A DNA stretch of 64,000 nt from Shewanella electrica. Lineage in GTDB: Bacteria; Pseudomonadota; Gammaproteobacteria; Enterobacterales; Shewanellaceae. A program made the translations under genes and the position numbers. Within the stretch, counting starts at the first letter, position 1. The number at the start of each line of letters is the position of its first letter. Shown piece by piece: positions 1-6,966 of this stretch. The notes below the pieces were generated by a model that worked only from the letters and a program-made list of their open reading frames with translations, did no database searches and was not told the origin of the DNA. The stretch lies in the NCBI RefSeq assembly GCF_022321485.1, contig NZ_JAKOGG010000007.1, positions 104,042 to 168,041 of the forward strand, given 5' to 3'.

Positions 1-201
1 CTCCGCACAGTACAGCATCGATATCTGATTTCGCTGTGAGGGGAATTATCCCAATACTAAATGCATTCATGCACGTCCCCGCCGTAGGCGATTCGCTACC
101 ACTGAAGCAAACCTGCGATAAATGAGCCGCGTGGCATGATGCCGCTGCTGGCAACACCCAAAACACCCCCGCCAAATTTTGGCAAACCCCAAAATTTGGC
201 C
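1..201. other. Window edge without a recognised gene
   Basis: I see no convincing gene here. A 66-codon reading frame on the minus strand spans 67-267, but it has no ribosome binding site, runs across the terminator at 202-228 and into the end of the GH51 gene, and resembles nothing I know. The stretch just before the terminator contains the short palindrome CCAAATTTTGG. Confidence 0.5.
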
Positions 202-228
202 AAAAAAATGGGGAATCAATGATTCCCC
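202..228 (-). terminator. Intrinsic terminator after the GH51 gene
   Basis: Read on the minus strand, an 8-bp perfect stem GGGGAATC/GATTCCCC with a three-base loop is followed by a run of seven T after one A. It lies about 30 bases past the GH51 stop codon and should end the GH43-GH51 transcript. Confidence 0.8.
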
Positions 229-256
229 AACCCTTTCGGCAATGCGGACACTAAGT

Positions 257-1798
257 TTAGGGAACAAGCTCGGCCACGACCACTGACTTAGCTGGTAGTG
301 AAAGCTTGTTCAGGGAAGAACTGAAACTTGCAGGTTGCACCTGCTGCGGGTTATCAAAGCTGTTGTGGGCATCCATTTGGTCGGCAGTCAGGATTTGGCC
401 GACGGCTTTGCTGGCTTTGACACCGTTAACATGAAGATTGACGCTGGCGCTTTCGGTCGGATCTAAGTTCACCAAGGCGACGTAGAGTTTGCCATCGGTG
501 CCTTTGGCGACAGAGGCGGTGACTGCTGGCACGTTGTCACCTTCGAAACTGTATTTATCCGTTTTAATGGTAAACGGAATACTGGTGGCATCTTGGAACA
601 CCTTGTACATGTCATAGACGTAGTAGGTGGGAGTGAGCACCATTTTTTCGTTATCGGTGAGGATCATTGCCTGCAACACGTTAACCATTTGCGCAATGCT
701 GGTCATCCGTACGCGATCTGCGTGTTTGTGGAAGATATTAAAGTTAACCGCCGCCACCACTGCGTCACGCATGGAGTTTTGTTGATAGAGGAAGCCCGGT
801 TCGCGGTCTGGCTCTGGGTTGTACCACGTACCCCATTCATCGACGTAGAAGCCCAACTTGCCGTCTGGATCGTTTTTGTCCAGTTTGGCGACGTTGTCAC
901 TGACGTATTTTTCCATGCGGTAGGTACGTTCCATGGTGGTGAACCACTCATCTTGCGAGAAGTTGAGCGCATCACCTTTATCTTTCCAGTCGTTTTTTGG
1001 CAGGGTGTAGAAGTGGTAGCTAATGCCATCCATCATACGCAATGGAATTTGGCTGCTGAGCACATCTGTCCAACTGGTATCTGCCGTGTCGCCGCCACTG
1101 GCGACCAGTTTTGGCATTTTGCCCGGTGGTGTTTTTAAGAAAGTGGCGTAGTGGCGATATAGGTCAGAGTAATACTCTGGACGCATGTTGCCACCACAGC
1201 CCCAAGCTTCGTTGCCGACACCAAAGTAGGCAATTTCGAACGGTTTATCGCGGCCATTGGCGCGGCGTTCGTTGGCTAAGGTCGAGTTTTTGTCGGAGGT
1301 CATGTACTCCAACCACTCGGCCATCTCTTGCGGTGTGCCAGTGCCTAGGTTGCCGTTGATGTAGGCTTCGGCACCCAGTAGTTCCACCAAGTCGAAAAAT
1401 TCGTGAGTACCCACGGCGTTGGTTTCTTCAACGCCGCCCCAGTGGGTATTCACTTTAATTGGACGTTTGTTTTGCGGGCCAATGCCTTCGCGCCAATGAT
1501 ATTCATCAGCAAAGCAGCCACCGGGCCAGCGCACTAGCGGGACTTTAATTTCTTTTAACGCGGCGATGACATCATTGCGAAAGCCTTTGGTGTTGGGGAT
1601 TTTTGAATCTTTACCGACCCAAAGGCCTTCGTAGATCCCCCTGCCTAAATGTTCTGCAAATTGGCCATAGATATCACGATTGATTACCGGGCCTTGCTGG
1701 CTAGCGTCAAAGGTGATGCTAGCTTGGTGAGCTTGTACACTGAGCGGTAATAATGCTGCAACGGCAAATGCGAGCACTTTGGGCTGGAGAATCTTCAT
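257..1798 (-). CDS. Exported GH51 alpha-L-arabinofuranosidase
   Basis: Family GH51 retaining alpha-L-arabinofuranosidase, which removes arabinofuranosyl side chains or ends from arabinan, arabinoxylan and oligosaccharides. A signal peptide is visible (hydrophobic core, then SVQA before HQA), so it acts outside the cytoplasm, while many GH51 enzymes are cytoplasmic. The acid/base Glu sits in GVGNEAWG (about residue 197) and the nucleophile Glu in YVDEWGTWY (about residue 321). An upstream in-frame ATG at 1807 exists, but an AAGGA site lies 8 bases before the ATG at 1798 and directly abuts the upstream one, so 1798 is preferred (513 residues). The gene follows the GH43 gene by only 17 bases and is surely co-transcribed with it. 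A terminator follows. Confidence 0.92.
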   Translation of the reverse strand: MKILQPKVLAFAVAALLPLSVQAHQASITFDASQQGPVINRDIYGQFAEHLGRGIYEGLWVGKDSKIPNTKGFRNDVIAALKEIKVPLVRWPGGCFADEYHWREGIGPQNKRPIKVNTHWGGVEETNAVGTHEFFDLVELLGAEAYINGNLGTGTPQEMAEWLEYMTSDKNSTLANERRANGRDKPFEIAYFGVGNEAWGCGGNMRPEYYSDLYRHYATFLKTPPGKMPKLVASGGDTADTSWTDVLSSQIPLRMMDGISYHFYTLPKNDWKDKGDALNFSQDEWFTTMERTYRMEKYVSDNVAKLDKNDPDGKLGFYVDEWGTWYNPEPDREPGFLYQQNSMRDAVVAAVNFNIFHKHADRVRMTSIAQMVNVLQAMILTDNEKMVLTPTYYVYDMYKVFQDATSIPFTIKTDKYSFEGDNVPAVTASVAKGTDGKLYVALVNLDPTESASVNLHVNGVKASKAVGQILTADQMDAHNSFDNPQQVQPASFSSSLNKLSLPAKSVVVAELVP

Positions 1799-1815
1799 CC
1801 TTGTCATCCTTATGC

Positions 1816-2775
1816 TTATTGAATGCCTTCGGTGGTCATGATGATGCGTTTGATAGTGCCATCTTCGTTATAGTGCAGTTTGTCTACCGCAACTGAGCGA
1901 CGGAAACGACCACCACTTTCTTGTCCATCCCGAGGTGGTACGGCACCAGTGTGGTAGATAAAGTAACCTTGGCCTTTGAAGTCAATGATTGACTGGTGGT
2001 TAGTCTCGCTGTTACCAGCGATTTCATTCAAAATCCCTTTATATTCCCACGGGCCATTGATGTTTTTACTCATGGCGTAGCAGATTTTTTCAGGGAATTC
2101 ACAAGCATAAGAGTAGTAGTAGTTGTCACCTTTTTTGTGCACCCATGAGGCTTCGGTGTAGTTAGGCAGGTCAACGACTTTGATATCGCCATCTAGCTCA
2201 ATCATGTTTTCTTTCAACTTAACGTACTTAGCTACTAAGTTGCCGAAGAACATGTAGGCTTGGCCGTCATCATCGATAAATACCGCGGGATCGATGTCGT
2301 CCCAATCATTCGGGGTTTGCTTGGTCATGTCGTCGGTCACCAATGCGTGGCCGATGGCATCTTTGAATGGACCCAGTGGTGAGTCGGCTACGGCAACACC
2401 GATGGCAAAGCCTGGATGAGTATCGTCATGGCGCACAGTAACGAAGAAGTAGTACTTGTCGTTACGTTTAATCATGTGTGCGGCCCACGCTTGACCAGTG
2501 GCCCATTTAAAATCAATGGCTTTCAGGATAGGGCCATGTTTGGTCCACGTTTTCATATCCTTAGTAGAGAACGCCAACCAATCATGCATTTCAAAAAATA
2601 CATTGTTGTTTGGAGCTTCATCGTGGCCGGTGTAAAGATAGACGGTGTCGCCATCAACCATCGCTGCGGGGTCAGCGGTAAAGACATCTTCAAACAGTGG
2701 GTTTTTGGCATAGGCGGCAGAGCTGGCAAGCAGTGCTGAAGCGATTAAAAAAGGTAATGTTTTACGCATCTTCAT
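1816..2775 (-). CDS. Exported GH43 arabinofuranosidase/xylosidase-type enzyme
   Basis: Single-domain family GH43 five-bladed beta-propeller hydrolase of 319 residues. A signal peptide ends near AAYA before KNP. The three expected acidic residues are visible: the base Asp in FTADPAAMV, the pKa-modulating Asp in DIDPAVFIDDDG and the acid Glu in NYTEASWVH. The TGHDEA segment after the first blade is typical of small arabinofuranosidase or beta-xylosidase-like GH43 members, so the exact bond cleaved cannot be told. It is the first gene of a two-gene operon with the GH51 enzyme. The start is ambiguous between this ATG and one two codons later, because AAGGA-type sites suit either. A putative sugar-regulator operator lies 82-100 bases upstream. 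Confidence 0.9.
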   Translation of the reverse strand: MKMRKTLPFLIASALLASSAAYAKNPLFEDVFTADPAAMVDGDTVYLYTGHDEAPNNNVFFEMHDWLAFSTKDMKTWTKHGPILKAIDFKWATGQAWAAHMIKRNDKYYFFVTVRHDDTHPGFAIGVAVADSPLGPFKDAIGHALVTDDMTKQTPNDWDDIDPAVFIDDDGQAYMFFGNLVAKYVKLKENMIELDGDIKVVDLPNYTEASWVHKKGDNYYYSYACEFPEKICYAMSKNINGPWEYKGILNEIAGNSETNHQSIIDFKGQGYFIYHTGAVPPRDGQESGGRFRRSVAVDKLHYNEDGTIKRIIMTTEGIQ

Positions 2776-2856
2776 TCCTTTGTCCTTAGGTGAGTTGCCG
2801 GTAGCTATGTCTGTACATCCCCCGCATGACTACCGTGCAAATGGTTTTTGCTAAAT

Positions 2857-2875
2857 ATTATTGTAATACAATTAT
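2857..2875. promoter_or_regulatory. Putative arabinose-regulator operator (GH43-GH51 operon)
   Basis: Near-perfect palindrome ATTGTA-A-TACAAT flanked by AT on both sides. It is the most symmetric copy of a motif (core ATACAA) that recurs upstream of almost every transcription unit of the arabinan locus. The likely binder is the GntR/FadR-type protein encoded at 25121-25840. This is inference from recurrence and position. Confidence 0.6.
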
Positions 2876-2936
2876 TGGGAAATACAGCTAAAAGTCAACG
2901 TTTGACGGCCTAGTATAACTGACATGTGCAGTGTTA

Positions 2937-2952
2937 TGTGATCCCTTACACA
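2937..2952. promoter_or_regulatory. Possible CRP site
   Basis: TGTGA-N6-ACACA differs from the CRP consensus TGTGA-N6-TCACA at one position. It lies about 160 bases upstream of the GH43 start, close to the neighbouring terminator. Carbon-catabolite control of such an operon would be expected, but one site is weak evidence. Confidence 0.3.
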
Positions 2953-2980
2953 GCTCGCTAGATTGTTGCTTTAACAAAGA

Positions 2981-3010
2981 AAAAAGCCATGCACGTTGGC
3001 ATGGCTTTTT
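2981..3010 (-). terminator. Terminator after the GH43 lipoprotein gene
   Basis: GCCATGC/GCATGGC stem with a six-base loop, flanked by five A on one side and five T on the other, so it could work in both directions. On the minus strand it lies 18 bases past the stop codon of the lipoprotein gene. Confidence 0.8.
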
Positions 3011-3027
3011 GTGGCTACGACTAAAGT

Positions 3028-6000
3028 TTAGTCAGCAGCTTGTGCACTGATGTAAAACTGTTGCACTTCATCTGCGGTCAGAGGTTCGTCAAACAGGGTT
3101 ACTTCATCGAGCATACCGTTGAAGGAGTCGTCCCAGAAGTTAGCACCAAGGGCGAAGCCAATCGTGCCGCCTTTACCAAAGATATTCGGGAAGTTGACAC
3201 CTGAGTATACTTGTTCACCGTTGAGATATAGCGCTACTTGTCCGGCATTGTTAACGAAGGTGACGTGTGACCAAGTGTCGAGCGGAAGTTTTTCTGAGGC
3301 GATGGCATCAAACCAGACGTTGCCAGACCACACCATAAACTTACCAGCCGCTGCATTATTACCACCAGGCACGAGGCTGACGTAGTTATCCTCGTTGGCA
3401 TAGCCAAAGAAGGCGGTAGTGAACATGCTCAATGCTTTTGGATTAATCCACATAGCAAATGTATAGGTGTCATCATCCAACATATTGTTAGGCAATTTAA
3501 CACCGGTGCTACCGTTCATGACTAACGCTTTGCCCACAACACCGTCTGCATAGGTAATTGTGCCGCCTGTGTCTATCAGTCTTCTTCCGGTTGGTGTACC
3601 AGCGGCAAAGTGACCTGTTGCATCAGTGAGATCATCATTATCAAAACTGAATTTTGCAATTGGCGTTGGTGTGCCTTTTGCCTTAACTGTTGCAACAAAA
3701 GTCTTGGTGTCAGTTGCGCCATCTAAGCTGATGGTGGCGGTCAATGTGACTTCTTGGTCGCCTTCAGCCGTTTCTGGACGGACAACAGTACCATCGGTAG
3801 CGATGAAGCTTGGATTAGATGATTGCCAACTGATCAATGAAGCATATGAACCGCTTACCTTAAGTCGTAGATCGTCAGTCACGTTACTGATATCGCCCAA
3901 GGTCAGCTGATTAACGGCAGACTGTAGCAGGGTTGCTGAGTCGGCATGGTCAATGTCTAATGCTTTTACATCTTCAGCACTTAGTGCTGCATCATAGACG
4001 CGTAGTTCATCGATATCACCATTAAACAGTGGATCGGCAAACAAGTTTCCACCTACCGCAAAGGTGCCTAGTACGTTGGTGTATAGATCTGGGAAGTTAG
4101 CGCCGGCAAAGGTTTCTTCGCCGTTAACGTAGATCTTAATTGCACCGTGGTCTACGGCATAAGCGAGGTGAGTCCACTGACCCGCGGTTGCTTTAACCAT
4201 CGAACGGCCATCGTACCAAGTACCGTTATTGTTACTCCAAACCATGATGTTGCCGTCCCACGCTTGTGGTACTAGGCTAGCCCATGCATCGGCTGATGCC
4301 GCGCCGAAGAACACAGGTGTATGGTCGGTGAAACTGTTGGCTTTGAACCACAACGATACGGTGTATTCAGTGCTATTAATCAAACCCGCTGGCAGTTTTA
4401 CTGCGTAGGAGCCATCAAGTGCCAAAGCTTGGCTTGATTGACCCGCTGCGTAGGCAGCACTCCCTTGTGCGTCAGCCAGACCCGGGCCAGCATAGGTGCC
4501 ATCTGCTTTATGCTGCAAACTATCACTTAAATTGCCATCAAAGGTGTAACTCGCAACGCGGTTGTACTCGAAACGAGCTGGAATGGTAATTGTGTATTGT
4601 TTGGTTATGGTTTGACCATTTAAGGTGATGGTAGCGGTAAGCGTTACTGTTGCGTCGGCCGCACCACCCGCAGGGCGAATCACTTCTCCGTTAGGTTTCA
4701 CTACTGATGGGTCACTTGAACTCCATGTGATAGTGGCATCTTGGGTACCAACATCGATCAAATTCAAATTGGTTGTTGTGCTTGTTGGCAACACAATCGC
4801 ATTAGCGATATTTGTTAATGTTGCGCTAACGTCAGATTCTGGCAGCTGAATGGCGATGACAGATGAAATACCGTTCAAGGCTGAGAAGGTCGGCACCAGC
4901 TTTTGGGTATTATCATCATATTGCCATGCTAACACGCCTTCGTAGGTACCCAGATCGTCGAATATGAGGGTGATGTGGTTAGCATCATCCATTTCATAGC
5001 GACCAGTATGGGCTCCTTGAATCTCGCCACGATTGGTCCACGTGCGTTTCAACCTTATATAGTCAGAAACGTGGGCCTCTGTGTTGTTGTCGTGTTGTTG
5101 GTCAATAAATTGATAGGCGCCTTCAACGTCCACTTCATCAACAATATTGTTGCCTGTGATAGGGGCATAGCGTGTTGGCGATGCGACTAACCAGCCATCC
5201 TTGTTGATAAACATTTCGTGAACGCGTACTTCATGGCCTTCACCACGGCCTGGGAAACGCGTGTGGAATACCAGATAGTATTTACCCGTTGCTTGATCGT
5301 AATAAGCTGAGTTATGTCCTGGAGACATGTAGCCGTGATCAGTACCAGCGTCACCCGCTTGTTTATCAAACAAGAAGCCACCAAGTAACTTAGTACCGTA
5401 GTTGCCTAGAATATCTAAGTTGGTAGAGGCCGCATTAACCATATCTTGACCCGCTGCATCCAGATAAGGACCATCAGGTGAAGTTGAGCGGGCTACACGT
5501 ATGTTATAGCCACCATCAGAAGCAAATCCCGCGAAGGACATAAATAGGTAGTAGTACTGGTTTTCTGGGCTATAGATAACGTAAGAGCCTTCGATTGGGG
5601 CTAAATTGCCACCGGCAATATGCGTTCCCCAACCTTGATCTGGGAGTGGTTTGCCTGAGTTTGGATCAAGCTGCAACACAAAAATACCACCAGAATATGA
5701 ACCGTAGGTCATCCACAGATTGCCTTCGGAATCGTTAAATACCGCCGGATCAATCGCGTTGGGGTTAGCGTTCATATCGTAAGGCGGCGTTGCGCCATCT
5801 GGGAATTGGTCTTCTTCCCCTGCTTGCTGATCGGATTTAAGGAAAATGCCATCATTGACATAGGGGCCTGTAATACTATCTGAACTTGCTACCCCTAAAT
5901 AAGAACGGCGCCAACATGCGGTACCGTTGTCACCATTCCCCGCACAATGGTCGAAGAAGAAGTGGTATTTACCATCCCCAAGTTTTTTAACATCAGGCGC

Positions 6001-6408
6001 CCATGAACCGACATTATTTTTTACCCACGCAATACCTTCGGCGATTTCTGATTCATATGTATTAAACAGCGGTGTGTTTTTAACGGCATAGGCGTTTGCA
6101 TCTTCACCCGTTGGCGTGGTGAGGGATGGATTTAATCGTTCCCAATGCATTAGGTCGGTTGATTTGGCATACGCCATATGCGAACCGAATACATAATAAG
6201 TTCCGTCGTTATCTCGTACGATAGAAGGATCATGTACTGAAACATTTGAATAATTTACTTCTCCGCTGATGGTCGGGTCAGCGACGGTAACGGCTTCCGG
6301 AATTGCAAATGGATCTGTGTCGTTTGTACTGTTGTCGCTGTCATTCCCCCCACAGGATGCTAGCGATAGTACTATCCCCAACGACACAAGTGAGCGTTGA
6401 AATACCAT
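3028..6408 (-). CDS. Five-domain GH43 arabinanase lipoprotein
   Basis: Very large (1126 residues) cell-surface or periplasmic GH43 protein. A lipobox LASC puts the lipidated Cys at residue 19, followed by an acidic Asp/Asn/Ser linker. Residues about 55-420 form the GH43 propeller: base Asp60 in VHDPSIV, Asp220 in NAIDPAVF and acid Glu273 in PIEGSY. A short beta domain follows (about 425-520). Then come two repeats of an atrophied Ig-like domain plus a LamG/concanavalin-like domain (about 525-610 with 615-815, and 830-910 with 915-1126). The LamG modules probably bind the polysaccharide. The propeller most resembles endo-1,5-alpha-L-arabinanases. It is divergent from the first TonB receptor gene, with a 558-base shared control region. 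Surface or periplasmic orientation of the lipid anchor cannot be told from sequence. Confidence 0.9.
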   Translation of the reverse strand: MVFQRSLVSLGIVLSLASCGGNDSDNSTNDTDPFAIPEAVTVADPTISGEVNYSNVSVHDPSIVRDNDGTYYVFGSHMAYAKSTDLMHWERLNPSLTTPTGEDANAYAVKNTPLFNTYESEIAEGIAWVKNNVGSWAPDVKKLGDGKYHFFFDHCAGNGDNGTACWRRSYLGVASSDSITGPYVNDGIFLKSDQQAGEEDQFPDGATPPYDMNANPNAIDPAVFNDSEGNLWMTYGSYSGGIFVLQLDPNSGKPLPDQGWGTHIAGGNLAPIEGSYVIYSPENQYYYLFMSFAGFASDGGYNIRVARSTSPDGPYLDAAGQDMVNAASTNLDILGNYGTKLLGGFLFDKQAGDAGTDHGYMSPGHNSAYYDQATGKYYLVFHTRFPGRGEGHEVRVHEMFINKDGWLVASPTRYAPITGNNIVDEVDVEGAYQFIDQQHDNNTEAHVSDYIRLKRTWTNRGEIQGAHTGRYEMDDANHITLIFDDLGTYEGVLAWQYDDNTQKLVPTFSALNGISSVIAIQLPESDVSATLTNIANAIVLPTSTTTNLNLIDVGTQDATITWSSSDPSVVKPNGEVIRPAGGAADATVTLTATITLNGQTITKQYTITIPARFEYNRVASYTFDGNLSDSLQHKADGTYAGPGLADAQGSAAYAAGQSSQALALDGSYAVKLPAGLINSTEYTVSLWFKANSFTDHTPVFFGAASADAWASLVPQAWDGNIMVWSNNNGTWYDGRSMVKATAGQWTHLAYAVDHGAIKIYVNGEETFAGANFPDLYTNVLGTFAVGGNLFADPLFNGDIDELRVYDAALSAEDVKALDIDHADSATLLQSAVNQLTLGDISNVTDDLRLKVSGSYASLISWQSSNPSFIATDGTVVRPETAEGDQEVTLTATISLDGATDTKTFVATVKAKGTPTPIAKFSFDNDDLTDATGHFAAGTPTGRRLIDTGGTITYADGVVGKALVMNGSTGVKLPNNMLDDDTYTFAMWINPKALSMFTTAFFGYANEDNYVSLVPGGNNAAAGKFMVWSGNVWFDAIASEKLPLDTWSHVTFVNNAGQVALYLNGEQVYSGVNFPNIFGKGGTIGFALGANFWDDSFNGMLDEVTLFDEPLTADEVQQFYISAQAAD

Positions 6409-6475
6409 AAGAATCAGTCCTTTTGGTTAATCACTTGATAGTTGTTTTGTTATTAACGTGCCAATGGCAGAATTT

Positions 6476-6490
6476 ATATTACAATACGAC
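6476..6490. promoter_or_regulatory. Weak ATACAAT-type operator candidate
   Basis: On the minus strand it contains TATTGTAAT, shared with the symmetric operator at 2857-2875. It lies about 70 bases upstream of the lipoprotein start. The right half is poorly conserved, so this is a tentative call. Confidence 0.35.
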
Positions 6491-6616
6491 ATTAATATAA
6501 AAAGTAGATAAAAGTAGCAGTTTAGTAAAATAAGTTAAATCTGATATTCACCTGCTTCTCATGTCGAGGCGCATTCTAAGCCAAAAAGTTCGATAAATTG
6601 ACGCTTTTCTTTAAAT

Positions 6617-6632
6617 TGATACTTTAGTCTAA
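6617..6632. promoter_or_regulatory. Second-motif palindrome, degenerate copy
   Basis: TGATAC-TTTA-GTCTAA. The right half matches the TTAGAC-N4-GTCTAA palindrome seen complete at 27638-27653 and nearly complete at 14057-14072. The left half is degenerate. Confidence 0.35.
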
Positions 6633-6806
6633 TAAATTCACATTTACTGATGTTTGATGTTTTTAACCTCCGTCACAACTCCTTGATTTTATTTTTATAA
6701 AAAGCTTGCTCTAGCGACTTGCAATTTGCCTCTAAATAAAGAAACTAGCGATGTTTTTTGACAGTATTAGCTAAAAGGCCATAGTTAAATCAGTTGATCT
6801 GTTAAA

Positions 6807-6823
6807 AATCATACAATATTATT
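6807..6823. promoter_or_regulatory. Putative arabinose-regulator operator (receptor 1)
   Basis: AATCATACAATATTATT, identical over 17 bases to the site at 14237-14253 upstream of receptor 3 and nearly identical to that of receptor 2. The distances to the three start codons are 143, 141 and 157 bases, which supports a conserved promoter architecture. Confidence 0.6.
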
Positions 6824-6966
6824 TTATTTGACCATACGGCACTATATTTTTATCTAACAATGTTTGGGGAAATGTTGCACAGGTAAACAATATAGTTATC
6901 AAAAAATCGTCTTACCTCGTTGGTGCTTAGAGGGAACGGTTAAAAATAACTACCGGAGATAAACAG

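Larger units (their letters stand above)
6409..6966. promoter_or_regulatory. Divergent control region, GH43 lipoprotein / TonB receptor 1
   Basis: AT-rich, non-coding stretch of 558 bases between two divergent genes. It holds a weak ATACAA-type site near the lipoprotein gene, one TTAGAC-N4-GTCTAA-type palindrome, and a clear ATACAAT-type site 144 bases before the receptor start. The receptor ribosome binding site is ACTACCGGAG, the same as at the two later receptor genes. I see no small gene here. Confidence 0.6.

Noticed and set aside
593-1138. 181-codon plus-strand frame opposite GH51
   Set aside because: Antisense shadow of a strongly conserved catalytic gene.
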